Of a stretch of 64,000 nt of DNA, positions 23,190-34,479 are shown piece by piece. The stretch spans positions 124,001 through 188,000 of the forward strand of contig JAKSZP010009304.1 in the NCBI GenBank assembly GCA_022478985.1, in the 5' to 3' direction. The notes beneath the pieces are model-generated. The model was not told the DNA's origin. It saw nothing but the letters and a program-made list of their open reading frames with translations, and did not search any database. Origin of the DNA: Massospora cicadina. Lineage: Eukaryota; Entomophthoromycota; Entomophthoromycetes; Entomophthorales; Entomophthoraceae. The position numbers and the translations under genes are program-made. Position 1 is the stretch's first letter, and each line of letters opens with the position of its first letter.

Positions 23190-23655
23190 TCTCAATAGCA
23201 AATCTCTTGAGTGATGCCAAAGATATAAAATGGACTTAAAGCTGTAAACTAGTGGATAGATCAAAAACAAAAATATGGGCGAATATAGACTACTTTATTG
23301 AGATAGGTAGCATCAATATTTAAAGGGCGTGTAGGTACATAGTGCCTCAAGGACCTTTGCAGACCCATATGAAAAGAATCTTTTACTGCCTTCTGAATTG
23401 ACCGCCTGGTTACACCCTCATGTTCTGCATCATCCTCATGACTGAGGCGGTGGGGGCTGCGGCTCTAAAGATTCAGGAACTGAGGACGGGATTCCTGGTT
23501 GTTTTCATCAATTCTCATGCGCATGATGCTTCCTAATTGAATATAGTATCAGTGCCTTCATGGTAAGGCTCCGTTCACACTGGTTCAAGAGTTGCTCTAC
23601 TGAGGTTCAATTGTGAGTTAGATATTGATTCAATTATAAATCTTTAATCCTGACA
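23190..23655 (-). repeat. Element B 5' LTR
   Basis: 466 bp, aligned with 10061-10529. It ends CCTGACA on the plus strand and is followed by the exact TSD GTTAT (23656-23660). Confidence 0.85.
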
Positions 23656-23660
23656 GTTAT

Positions 23661-24288
23661 GGCGGATCAACGTTTTTAAAAAAATGATTCGCACTTGTAA
23701 TCAATCTGCCTAGTCAGATTAATATTACCTTTTCTAGTGAGAATATTCATTTCACAACAATCACGCTTGGTGTGAAGGAAATGAAGCCTCCAGCAGACAG
23801 CAGGTTGCGCCCATGGCCGGGCCAAATATAGCAGTTCCATTGTGTAAAAAGTGTTTTGTCACGACCATACCTATTGGGATGGGCTCATTTGTAATATCAA
23901 TGGTGGGGAATAGCGAATGGGGATTTTTTATTCCAAGAATAGCTTGCTCGATTTAACTTCATCAATTAAGGATTTTTTCTGCTAGTGGAACATGAACTAG
24001 CGGAGCCCAACTTACTAGGACAATCGCTGCTCACCTTCCGCTGTCAATGGTTTCTAACAATAACCACATTTTGACACACCTCCTGAATTTTCATCACCAA
24101 CTCTTGGGTAATGAGCAGGGGAGGAAGAGCTGTATTCTTGAGGAATATGATGTTACTTACATCTCATCGACCACATGGTCTAAATTGCCACTGGGTTATG
24201 AGAGGGATAGCTGCCAGATTTTCCATCTTATTAGTTTAAAATGTTAATTTTTACTATCTAGCCACAAGGGTTGTTCTCCAAGCTTACA
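23661..24288 (-). repeat. Element D 3' LTR, piece 3 of 3
   Basis: Resumes the D LTR after element B and aligns with the right two thirds of 34480-35467. It ends AAGCTTACA, next to a polypurine tract (24289-24305 on the plus strand, TTACCCTTCCCTTGTTT). On the minus strand it carries a long open stretch (about 23770-23940) and the LTR motif as GNLDHVVDE near 24165-24205. Pieces 1 to 3 sum to 990 bp. Confidence 0.87.
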
Positions 24289-26531
24289 TTACCCTTCCCT
24301 TGTTTAACTGGGGATACATCTTCACTAGAAACCTGAGCAAGCATAAAATTCTTGTGCGCCTTAGTAACTTTATTACCAAGGTGGTGGCAACCTTCTGAGG
24401 GGTAAGGGAACCTCCAGATGGGCGATGTGGAAGGCTTGCACCAATTTGCAGCAATTAGTGAAATTTTGGGCAATCACCCAGCGATTTTTTAGGAAGAAAA
24501 TCCCATCCAGGCCAACAGTATTTGACTGAGAGATAGATTTTCTGCGACTCTAAAATGGCATCTATCTCCACTTTTTCTGAGCCCTTGATCATCACTGGTT
24601 CTGGGTATGAAGATGCCTTCCCCTTAGATGGGGCAATTGGGAAGTATGGAAGACTGGGTGCTGCTTCTAAAGTGCAGGAAAGAAATAACTAGAAGGCTCT
24701 GCTTCCCAAATCAGCCTACACCACACGAGGACCAGAATGCTTGCTCAGAAATTTTTTCATGGGTACCTCAAAATTAAGGTGTCACATACTAGCATCACTT
24801 GCAACCCACCATAATGTCATGGACTGGAATGCGTTTATGTTCCACAAACTGCTTGTAATCACTTATCACCTTTGCCATATTCTCCCAACCCAGAGACTGG
24901 GTACTCCGGGTCTTCTGCAGCTGCTCCCCAGTGGCAGGTACTTTGAGGCGAGGACAAGGAGTATTAAGGAATGAGGGGTTATACCCAGGGTAACTTTGAA
25001 AGGGGAGAACCCCATCAACAAATGAGTTGCATTGTTGTACTCAAACTGCGCCATAGGAAGATCAGAAGACCAGGCATCCTGCACATTGAAGTCATAGCAA
25101 CAGAGGTACTGTTTGAGGATCTTATAAGCCTAATTCATCTGCTCATCTAACTAAGGATAATACACCATGGACTGAAATGGCTGGATCATCAAGAAAGCCA
25201 AAATTGCAGTCCAAACCCGAGCCATAAACTGCGGCCCCTAATATCTTACCACCTCCGGGTAACCAAACGTCAAGAAAACATGGCGTACAAAAAGCTCAGC
25301 CATCTTCTAGGAAGAAATGGAAGGCATACAAGGAATAAAAAGGGAGAATTATGTAAAGCAATCCATGACTATTTATAATAATGTCAAACCCATTGGAATA
25401 GAGAAGGTCAACAATAAAGTTAACAGATACTGAGGTCCAAGGACACTGAGCCTACAGCAGGGAAGAAGAAGACCATCTCTACCTGAATAACCTGATTTAG
25501 CGCACACATATATAACACAAATGTTTATCCACGCCATCAAATCCTTGAAAATGCCTGGCCAGTTGAACGTTTGCTTTAGAAAATTGAGGCACCTTTTGTG
25601 CCCAGGGGTGACCCACCGCTGGCAGATAATGTTGAGTGAGAATTACTTCATCCTGGAGTTGGGGAGGCAATCAATCCTGGTCATGGAACGTAAGCTGTCT
25701 CTCTGCAATTGAGTAATGAGTACACTTGTGGCTCAGCGCACCCAACTGGTTGAGTAACTCCAACCCCTCCACTCAGGCAGCCTGACCCAGCAGCACCTAA
25801 GATACCAATGGCACATCCGGTGACCATTTATCCCTAGAAATCATGGGAGGAGCAATGGCGAGATTCTGTGTGTAAGGAATCACCATTTTTAACTCTGCAT
25901 TTCTTACTCCATAAAACTTAGGGAAGAATTGTGTATCAGCAGATCAGAGAAAGTATTTAACGCCAATTTTTCTAATTTGTAATTACTCAAAGCTACATAG
26001 GTCCTGGAAAGTCCAATCCTGATGGTGTGCCAAATTCTGCAGCTTAAAAAAGTACATTAGAACCTGGTGGTCCATCCAGAGAACCACTTCATAGCGCCCC
26101 TTGCAGAAGGTATCACCAATGGATGAGCAACTATGACACTGCGTCGAACTCTTTGTCATATAGGCCCATTACTGCTCAATGGTTGAAAACTTCTAGGAGA
26201 AGTAAGCAATGGGATGTTCCAACCTCTCATGCTCCTACATTAAGACCACTCCCACAGCAGCTGCTGAGGTATTTCAGGATATTATAAGTAGTATATTATA
26301 AATCACCATGCTTAAGGACTGGAAGCACCATGAAGACCTTCTTGATCTCCTTGAACGCGCATTAACAATATTTCATCCACTTTTATGGTTCATCTTTCTC
26401 TACCAAGGTAGAGAGGTACTGTCAACTGAGAGTAGCGCAGGTGAGATTTTCTATAGGAGAATAGTGTTCAAAAAGCTATACAGTTCCTTCTGCATGGCAG
26501 GCATGTGTCAAGGAAGGATCACCTTGAGTTT
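24289..26531 (-). pseudogene. pol: Element D pol relic, 3' half: RNase H, integrase, chromodomain
   Basis: The minus-strand continuation of D pol after the E1 insertion. RNase H lies at about 25900-26500, with HPIAYFS and KFSTIEQ-x-WA sequence near 26180-26220. Integrase covers about 24866-25700, ending in the WSSDLPMAQFEYNNATH segment (25030-25080), which is typical of Tf-like integrases. A chromodomain relic (EIDAILES near 24560, then a frame-shifted QAFH-like end near 24430) is followed by the tail KAHKNFMLAQVSSED and VKQGKGN. This tail runs through the polypurine tract into the LTR as VSLENNP. Stops and shifts are frequent. Confidence 0.75.
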
Positions 26532-26851
26532 TGTCATGGCTTAAAGATGACATCATAATGGGGACAAACGTTAAGGACAAAGCTGCATGTCAGGAGGCCA
26601 AGAAGGTGAAGTTGGCAGGCCTCCCTGACCTCAAGCATACCTTAGATAAATGCTGGGTTAAGGCGAGGTATGCTCAAGTTGGTCCTAGGGATTCAAGAGA
26701 AGTTCAGCCCTGTATAACTGCAGGTGCATTAAAAAGAACTAGCTTTGCGATTAATGAAAATGGTTTGCTTAAGTTTCTCAGTAAACGGGGTCTCAGAACC
26801 CATTTGGTTTCAAAATTTCCAGCTCAGTTCAGCCTCTTCTACAATCAATAA
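26532..26851 (+). CDS. LTR-encoded reading frame of element E1, 5' copy
   Basis: About 106 codons beginning SWLKDDIIMGTN and ending FSLFYNQ, wholly inside the LTR and upstream of the TATA-like box, so in U3. It contains LPDLKHTLDKCWV (26621-26659), related to the LTR motif of the C and D families. The 3' LTR copy (31955-32248 and slightly upstream) is the one that would lie on element RNA, downstream of pol. At this 5' copy no ATG precedes the frame because the base before TG is T. The protein function is unknown. The homologous E2 frame differs mainly at silent positions. Confidence 0.45.
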
Positions 26852-27011
26852 CCTGAGTTCATTCAATTACCAAGTATAGTTTACTGCCCACTGAAAGTGT
26901 GCACTTATTGTTGTGCCATGGCTTAGGCCAACTTCCATTGATTAATTAGAATCCCAAATTCCCTCAAATCCTTTTCCTCAAGACCAATCTCGTTTGTTGG
27001 TCAACTTCCCT

Positions 27012-27019
27012 TATAAATA
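27012..27019 (+). promoter_or_regulatory. TATA-like box in E1 LTR
   Basis: TATAAATA in the sequence CCCTTATAAATAAAACCCCTCGC. It is repeated at 32409-32416 in the 3' LTR, and the related E2 LTR has TAATAAACC in the same place. A role as core promoter is inferred from position. Confidence 0.4.
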
Positions 27020-27121
27020 AAACCCCTCGCTAGTATACTTTTTCTATATATGTTATCCTGGACAAACCTGTGCATGGACCTCTTCAAGAAGGTTTTGTGT
27101 AACATTAACCGTTTAATTGTA

Positions 27122-27415
27122 TTATTTTTTTCAGGCAAGCCGTCCAGGGGATGGACATTACCGAAATATAGAAAGAAAGTATTGACATGAAACCTGAGCA
27201 GGGTCAACTTTGCCGTAGAAAGTTTTTTTCACCTCTGGATTAGGACTCGGATTTTTCTGGTTATGTCATGGGTAAGGTTTTCATGTTATTATACCTACTA
27301 ACTGCCAATAGCTTCCTTCTGCTGGCACCCCAATCGATGTGTGAAGGGTAGGAATCATACCTGCAACCTTCAGGTTGGTAGCCGTACGCCCTACCAACTC
27401 ACCCTCCACCCCCTG
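27122..27415 (-). mobile_element. tRNA-derived SINE, copy 1
   Basis: About 294 bp on the minus strand, flanked by TTAACCGTTTAATTGTA (27105-27121) and TTAACCATTTAATTGTA (27416-27432). These 17-bp duplications have one mismatch. The E1 3' LTR (about 32502-32520) keeps the empty site. The head has pol III-type boxes: A box at 27391-27403 (minus strand GGTGAGTTGGTAG) and B box at 27351-27361 (GGTATGATTCC). The body is about 85-90 percent similar by eye to copy 2 at 54061-54361, and the 3' end is A-rich. It encodes no protein and must have relied on a LINE-type reverse transcriptase elsewhere. Confidence 0.85.
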
Positions 27416-27700
27416 TTAACCATTTAATTGTAGCAACTGTAAATCTTTACACCAGTGAAACGTTGGGCCGCACTAGTCCCTTTAACCTGGGTCGCCTATA
27501 AACTCACACTATGAGCACAGCGTAGTTCTATTTTGGGTTTTCCTCTACTGATAACTATCCTTGACCTATGTTACTGCAGCTCTAGCACCCTCTGTGAGGC
27601 TCCAGTAACTTTAAAACTAATGACTAGTTCCCTGGCGTTAGCCCTGTGCACCATGCACTACCACGCTGAGAACAGGAGAGTTATAGACATTCTCCTTACA

Positions 27701-28505
27701 TTAGTTGACCAACCCCTTTATCCTTCATGCATGAACTTTTTCCATGTGGAACTTATACAAGATGTAAATGGTGTGCGCTAGCTGGTGGCCACAGCCACGG
27801 TGGGGCTCACCACTCTTTTCCCCTTTTTCCAAAAAGTTGGAGCAACTCAGCGTTATTCTCACAACCTCCAAATGGAATGTACCCACACTTCTTGCTCATA
27901 CCTGGTGGATACAGATGCTTTGCAATTCAAAATTGTGATCCCTAATTTTCACCAAAATCATTAAAACTGACTCAAATAAAATGGTTTACTTTAGCACCAC
28001 GTTTGGATGGTGTAGATGGGACCCTTGACAAAGGGCCTGGTGGTGATGGTCTTGGATAAAGTCGGACAAACTGTTGCTGAAATGGGAATAGGGTCATTAA
28101 CGACCAAAAACGCGTTTTATTATGACGTTTCCCTATATAAACGAGCCATGTCTCTACCCATATAGCTTAGATATAGGCCCCATTTCAGTGTATCATATCA
28201 CTCTAGAGAACCCACGCTTGACCACAACCATGATCCGCGGAACCCAGGAGGTGGAGAAAGTGTTACAATTAAATTATAAAAACGTTTATACAGTTGCTGT
28301 TGATATGGTGGGATATGTGGCCTCAATAGTAATAGTGTCCAACTATCCCTCTCCATTTTATGATGCAAAAACGTACCCTGTTGGTATGTACAGCCCTGAA
28401 GAAGAGTTTGATGGTGAAGTTTTTGGTGTTATCTGCTATAATTTAAGATTATTCAGGTTATTTTTTAACTTCTACCCTCTCATCCTCTTGAGGTAAGATT
28501 AGCAT
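27701..28505 (+). pseudogene. gag: Element E1 short Gag region
   Basis: About 270 codons between LTR and protease. Two segments are conserved with E2: IPGGYR preceded by a YPHFLL-like stretch near 27890, and a module at 28200-28400 with ENPRLT, MIRGTQEVEK and NYPSPF. No zinc knuckle is present, and the region is shorter than the gag of A, B and F. It is read as a compact or reduced Gag; the conserved ENPRLT module is not one I recognise. The first bases (TTAGTTGACCAACCCC) occupy the primer-binding position. Confidence 0.5.
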
Positions 28506-31500
28506 CACTATCTTGGTGGATACTGGAGCCTCTGAGAATTTATTTAACCAAGATATAGCCGACTACCTTGAGCTTAGTACTTGCCAGGTGGTATGGTTAG
28601 GGGAGGGGCTTTTCAAGGTATTCCAACCTTGAATGTACTAGTGTTGGTGGATTATCAAAAGGGCAAGTATCTTTTGACAAACCATTTCCATGCAATCAAA
28701 AACCTCTTGTACCCCATTATTTTGTAGAGTAGAGTGGTGGCGAAAGTTTGACGCCAGGACCAACTTGAGAGACAATACACTATCCCTAACATTAAAGAAT
28801 GGTCATACATTAATTGTTCCTTTGTCAGAGACTAACTTACATGATGATTTGCCCCACTAGCCCAATATCCAAACCCTCAGTCTTGCTTCATTGTTGAAGC
28901 CCTCACTGGGGTTCCTTTACCTTCTTGTTTGGTGGTCTGGAATCTTCGTTTGATGTGGCTTTAGCCAATGAATTACCTGCTCATTCTGAGTTTTATTGTG
29001 AGTTTAAGCTCACAGTTGATCTGATACATATATCTTTCCCGATTTATCTCTTGCCTGTATGGGAGGAAGCAGAATTAATGTGTGGGTTAAGGAGCAGTTA
29101 GCCAAAGGCGCGATTTTTCAGCAAACCTCCCCAGTATGCTCCTCACTTCTCTTTGTGATGAAAGTTGATGGAACTTTACGCCCTTGTGTAGATTATGGGA
29201 ATTAAACAATGTCACTGTACCAGATCTTCATCCCATCCTTTGGATCACAGATTGCATGTTATGTGGAGAAGCTTAAAGTCTTCTCCAAACTGTATTGCTT
29301 AAATGAATTCAATCTGAACCTGTTCAAGAAGGGACATGAGTAGTTAACCGCACTTTGTATCCAGAAAAGGGGTTTCCAGTTTCGGGTTATGCCCCTTGGG
29401 CTCAATAATGCCCCTGCTATCTTTCAACAACGTATTGATGCATTTTTGGGGACCTGCTGGGGTATGTGTGGTTGCCTACTTGGATGATATTCTGGTATTT
29501 TCCTATGATCATGAGTCCCATGCAGTACATCTTTGGCAAGTGGTGGTGAGGTTAAAGGCAGTCAGCCTTACGCTGAAGAACAGCAAGTGTGAATTTTTCA
29601 AGTCCCAGGTCACCTTTCTGGGCAACGTCATGTCTGACCAAGGACACATGATAACTCCAGACAAGGAGAAGGCAATTCATGAGTGGCTCAACCCAACTTC
29701 AGTCAAGGAATTGAGGATTTTTTAGGACGTGTACGTTCCTCTAGAATTTCACGCCAAATTTTTTGAGGTGGAGGCGTCCTTGTATAAAGCAAAAGGTGCA
29801 AAGTGCTTCAGTGGTCCCCTGCTTTTGAGGATGCTTTCCAAGCAGTAAAGTGCACCATGTTGTCCACGTCCATCCTTTGCCGTGTAGATCCTGAAAAGAG
29901 TTTATTATGTCTACTGATTCCTCTAACTTCGCCATTTTGGATGTTCTATTACAAATGGGTGAAGATGGTATAGATAATCTGGTAGGCTATCTTTCTAGGA
30001 TGATGTCTCTGCCTGAGTTAAACTATGCCATTTATGACAAAAAGTTATTAGCAGCGTTGGAAGGCGTTAACTTATTGGTGTCATCACTTGCATGGCTCCA
30101 CCCAACCTTTCCGCTTACATACAGAACACCATGTCTTGCTGTACTACCACGGACCTCTTTTCTTAACTCCAAAGCAGACCCTTTGTCATATGACCCTTGC
30201 CCAATTTCCATTTTCTTATGAGTTTACTAAGGGCAAGGATGATGGGTCTGCGGATGCTTTGATCTGCGATCCTGCATTAGCTTCCTATCCAAAGGAGGTA
30301 AACGTTCATAATACCCGGTTGATAATTCCACAGAGTAAGATTGTGTCTCAACTTCCCTCTCCCCTTGGCTAATAGGCCAGCGCTTGCTCCTCTGAGAAAT
30401 GAGGAGGAATACACTATGAATATAAAGGTAGTCCTTTTTCAGCCATTATTGGCCAAATATACAATGGTCCTTGCTAAGAGCGCACTGAATCAGGAGGATC
30501 TAACCAGGGGCTATCACGTAAAGGATGAGATGTTGTAGTTTCAGGGGCGCCTATGGGTTCCTGCTGGGCCACATCGCCTGAAATCATCTGGGATCATCAT
30601 GACAGAATCATCATTGGTCATACTGGGAAAGCAAAGAATCTGGAGCTATTTGAAGCACATACAATTGGAAGGGCTTACCCGCTATGGTGGGCAGGTATTG
30701 TAAGAGGTGCTTGATCTGCAATCAAGTGAAACCAAATTGACAATAATTAGCAGGGTTGCTGATACCAGTTCAAAAGGCTGAAAGGCCTTGGACTTCCCTA
30801 TCAGTGGATTTCATTGTAGAGTTACTGCTTCTGATGGTTATGATGCCATCATGGTGGTGGACCATTTTACGAAGTTCGCCCACTTTATTCCTTGCAGAAC
30901 TAAGTAACCACATCTGAGATGGCTAGGCTCTTAGTCACCATGTGTTTGCATTTCATGGGGTCCCCCAGGAATTTTTAGTGATCGGAGACCCTCAGTTTAC
31001 CTCAGTCTTATGGAAAGAGTTGTGTAAGAATCTTAAGATTTGACCCTGCCGTTCAACTGCCTATCACCCTCTATCAGTGGGCAGACTGAACGAGTGAACC
31101 AGTGCTTAAAACAGTTTCTGCGGTGTTACATTGCTAAGGAACATTTAGATTGGGTTCCTCACCTTCCTTGAGACCAGTTTGGCTACAACTGTTTGCATGC
31201 TTCTATCAGTTTTCCCTATTTCTCCAACCATGGTTTAACCCTGCATTCAACATGGAGCCCAGGTGTGGATCTAAGGTTGAAGCGATGATGGACTTTGCCA
31301 AGACTATCAAGAAGGTCCACCAGGGGGTTTTCACAAGTTTGGAGGCGGCAATGAAAGTTTATAAGGAGAACGCTGATGGTAAGCGCTGAGTGGGTCCAGC
31401 ATACAAGGAAGGGGATCTCGTGATGCTTAATGCTCATAACATCCCTATCAAGCAGCCATGCAAGAATCTGGGACCAAAGAGGATTGGCCCTTACCGCGTT

Positions 31501-31929
31501 GTTAGAAAGATGGGCCATTCCTCATACCAGCTATATCTTCCCTCTTCATTTTTAGATCTTTTCTGTCTTTCATGAGAGCAGATTAACGCTGTTTGAGGGA
31601 CTCCACCAGAGACATCTGAGGCTTATCTTGTGGATGGGGCGCCAGAGTGGGAAGTGGAGGAAATAGTAGCCTCCTGCCGAGTAAAAAGAAGGCTTGAGTG
31701 CCTGGTATCCTGGAAGGGACTTGACTCAGTGGAAAACAGTTGGGTACCAGCGCGCAACAGTGCACATGCCCATGACCTGATCGATGATTTTCACAAGCAT
31801 TTTTCTCAGGCCTCTGGGCCTCAGTCAAAGCAAACCGTTGCCGCTATGAAGTTAGCCCCAGCCCAAATGACTTTTCACCTGGCGCAAGCCCCTGGAGGGG
31901 GGTGGAGCCCCAAAAGGATGAGAGGTTAA
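28506..31929 (+). pseudogene. pol: Element E1 pol relic: protease, RT, RNase H, integrase, chromodomain
   Basis: Protease is seen as VDTGASEN (DTG codons 28519-28527). Reverse transcriptase spans about 29090-29740, with MPLGLNNAP and an intact YLDD box (29477-29488) followed by ILVFS. RNase H lies at about 29860-30260 (STDSSNF, LPELNYAIYDKKLLA, HTEHH). Integrase runs from about 30540, with SVDFIVE near 30808, FSDRRP near 30980, SGQTERVNQ near 31078 and a C-terminal segment with YKEGDLVMLNA and KRIGPYRV near 31410-31500. A well-preserved chromodomain (31640-31800) has WEVEEIVASCRVKRRLECL, SWKGLDS and ENSWVPARN. Pol ends with a TAA at 31927-31929 exactly at the 3' LTR edge. A few stops and shifts remain, but this is the best-preserved pol of the window. 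Confidence 0.87.
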
Positions 31930-32787
31930 TTAATGGCTTAAAGATGACCTCATAATGGGGACAAATGTTAAGGACAAAGCTGCATGTCAGGAGGCCAAGA
32001 AGGTGAAGTTGGCAGGCCTCCCTGACCTCAAGCATACCTTAGATCAACGCTGGGTTAAGGCGAGGTATGCTCAGGTTGGTCCTAGGGATGCAAGAGAAGT
32101 TCAGCCCTGTATAACTGCGGGTGCATTAAAAGGAACTAGCTTTTTAATTAATGAAAATGGTTTGCTTCAGTTTCTCAGTAAACGGGGTCTCAGAACCCAT
32201 TTGGTTTCAAAATTTCCAGCTCAGTTCAGCCTCTTCTACAATCAATAACCTGAGTTCATTCAATTACCAAGTATAGTTTACTGCCCACTGGAAGTGTGCA
32301 CTTATTGTTGTGCCATGGCTTAGGCCAACTTCCATTGATTAATTAAAATCCCAAATTCCCTCAAATCCTTTTCCTCAAGACCAATCTCTCTTGTTGGTCA
32401 ACTTCCCTTATAAATAAAACCCCTCGCTAGTATACTTTTTCTATATATGTTATCCTGGACAAACCTGTGCATGGACCTCTTCAAGGAGGTCTTGTGCAAC
32501 GTTAACCATTTAACTGTAACAACTGTAAATCTTTACACCAGAGAAACGTTTAGCCGCTATAGTTCCCTCCAACCTGGGTCGCCTATAAACTCACACTATG
32601 AGCACAACGTAGTTCTATTTTGGGTTTTTCTCTGCTGATAACTATTCTTGACCTATGTTACTGCAGCTATAACACCCTCTGCAGGGCTCTAGTAACTTTA
32701 CTACTAATGAATAGTTCCCTGGCGTTGGCCCTGTTCATCATGCACTACCACGCTGGGAACAGGAGAGTTATAGGCACTCTCCTGACA
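31930..32787 (+). repeat. Element E1 3' LTR
   Basis: 858 bp, ending CTCCTGACA and followed by AGATT. Its first bases (TTAATGGC) are altered from TGTCATGGC, including one missing G. The LTR reading frame continues as WLKDDLIMGTN with LPDLKHTLDQRWV at 32018-32056. Confidence 0.87.
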
Positions 32788-32792
32788 AGATT

Positions 32793-34479
32793 TCTGGGTT
32801 AGATAGTGTAAACATCCTTCAAGACAAAATTACCCAAGAAGTTATCTATATCTTGAATAACTTTCACTTTAAAGGCTTGACATAAAGTGCTGCCTTCTTC
32901 AGCACCTCCTGTAGTTCAGACAGGTCCTTTTCATGCTGTTTGGGGGTGGAGGCTGCAACAGGATAGTTTTTTGTAACCACTGCATAATAAAATAGAGTTC
33001 ACCCAATTTTTCGTTAATCATCTACTGGAAAGTTGCAGAAACATTTTTGAGGTTGAAGGGTATCACGCGAAATTGAAAAATATCCCACCAGGTATTAATG
33101 GCTGTCAGCCAATAATGGTCTTCTGCTACTCATATCGGTGGAAGGCATTCACATGTGAGTTTGTAGAACACCCAGGATTTGGTGACTGCCTGATTGATGG
33201 TTTGCTCAATGGGGAGCGGATAGGGATTGTGCTACTGATGTTATTCACATGGCCGTAGTTCATGAACAGCTGTAGTGAACTATCAGATTTTTGAGTAAAA
33301 ATGATTTGATGACGCGATGAAAGAGGTTTTCTTCATTATACAACCCTTCTTGAGCATGTTTATCCACAACTCCAGGGCCTTATTACCTTGCTCTGTATAC
33401 AGGTACAGAGGACAGTTGATATTGTTTATGTTATTGTCATCTGGAAGGCCAGATCATACTTAGAGTGGATGGGAAACAATTGGCCTTCTCAATATTAAAA
33501 TATTCTTATATTGTAACAAGCTTGGAGGGTAATCCAGCGGCAACGCAGTGTGGGATGTAATGGACTTTATTGGCCCTAACAACCTACAATGGAAAAGGTA
33601 TTAATGAGCGGAAATTTGCCGCACAAATAAGGATTCACGAGTGACAAAAGATTCGGCTCCTGGTTAATGCTACCTGTTGCCACTGCCACCATTTGACCCC
33701 AAGGATAAGAAATAATGGATCTGAGATTGTGGTGAGACAGTCACAAAAACCAAATGCATGCATCAAGAATGGTACGTTTCATCTCAATGTATAGCAAGTG
33801 ATTACTTCCATCAACGCACTCAACACCAGGGACCTGGCGTCTAAATCTAGGTCTTAATCCTTAGCGACCTGTAAGCTTATAATTTTCCCAGCCGCCCCAG
33901 TATTCAAGTGAGCCTTGACGGATACCACATGAGACCTCAACTGAATTATAAAAGGTAACAAGAAATGAGCCTGTTCTTTGTTTTTAGCAACCTTAAGCGA
34001 CATAAATGGGAGAAGAGGTATTTGCTGTCCTATCCTCTGGGCCATCCGTGGGAGAAGTAACCGTGGTTCTGCCACCTGAACCAACTCCACCTCTGGCAGT
34101 TGTCTGGTGGATGACAAAGGCACCACACAGATTCACATACGTTGATTCCCACAGAGAATTTAAGTCAACTGCATGACTACTATCCTCAGAGCACAAAACA
34201 GTGGATTAGGAAGCCATAAGGTGGCCCTTGGGAACAAACAACATTCCTCACAATTGCGACTAACCCAAGTTGTCCAGGGCATGGGGAGAAAGTGGGACCA
34301 AGCTTGTTTGCGTGGGATATGTGAGGGAACCTATTTTGTGGTCTGTGTTAGGAGATACTCCCCGGCTGCAGCATACAATCTATGATCCAAATAACGGCTC
34401 ATCCATTCATAACACAAAACTTATGCAGAACCATTTTTACAGAAAATGGCGGGGAATGATAAAAGGGGTCGCTCCATAA
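32793..34479 (-). pseudogene. pol: Element D pol and Gag relic, 5' half: RT, protease, short Gag region
   Basis: Minus strand, to the right of E1. The reverse transcriptase C-terminal part (32793-33450) includes NVSATFQ near 33040 and a TPKQHEKDLSELQEVLKKA segment near 32930; the YxDD box has decayed beyond recognition near 32990. Protease reads LNTGAAG (NTG codons 33896-33904), with asparagine in place of the catalytic aspartate. Between protease and the 5' LTR only about 190 codons remain, without a zinc knuckle. The bases next to the LTR (minus strand TGGAGCGACCCC) are a candidate primer-binding site. Confidence 0.7.

Larger units (their letters stand above)
10061..23655 (-). mobile_element. 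Element B: Ty3/gypsy retrotransposon split by element C1
   Basis: Minus-strand LTR element with short LTRs (469 bp at 10061-10529 and 466 bp at 23190-23655) and an exact TSD GTTAT (10056-10060 and 23656-23660). Without C1 and one copy of its duplication it is about 6.6 kb. The order on the minus strand is 5' LTR, gag with a collagen-like tract and a zinc-knuckle relic, protease, (C1 insertion), reverse transcriptase, RNase H, integrase, 3' LTR. The uninterrupted D LTR at 34480-35467 preserves the empty target site. Confidence 0.87.
26532..27700 (+). repeat. Element E1 5' LTR, interrupted by a SINE
   Basis: Starts TGTCATGGCTTAAAG and ends CTCCTTACA. Removing the SINE (27122-27415) and one 17-bp TSD leaves exactly 858 bp, equal to the 3' LTR. 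It contains an open frame in its first 320 bases and a TATA-like box at 27012-27019. Confidence 0.87.
26532..32787 (+). mobile_element. Element E1: chromovirus inserted in D pol, with a SINE in its 5' LTR
   Basis: Plus-strand LTR element. LTRs of 858 bp (26532-27700 minus the SINE and one TSD copy, and 31930-32787) are nearly identical, making this the youngest large insertion here. The flanks AGTTT (26527-26531) and AGATT (32788-32792) match at 4 of 5. It splits D between the reverse transcriptase (right) and RNase H (left). The internal region encodes a short Gag region, protease, RT with an intact YLDD box, RNase H, integrase and a clear chromodomain. E2 at 45153-51088 is the same family. 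Confidence 0.88.
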
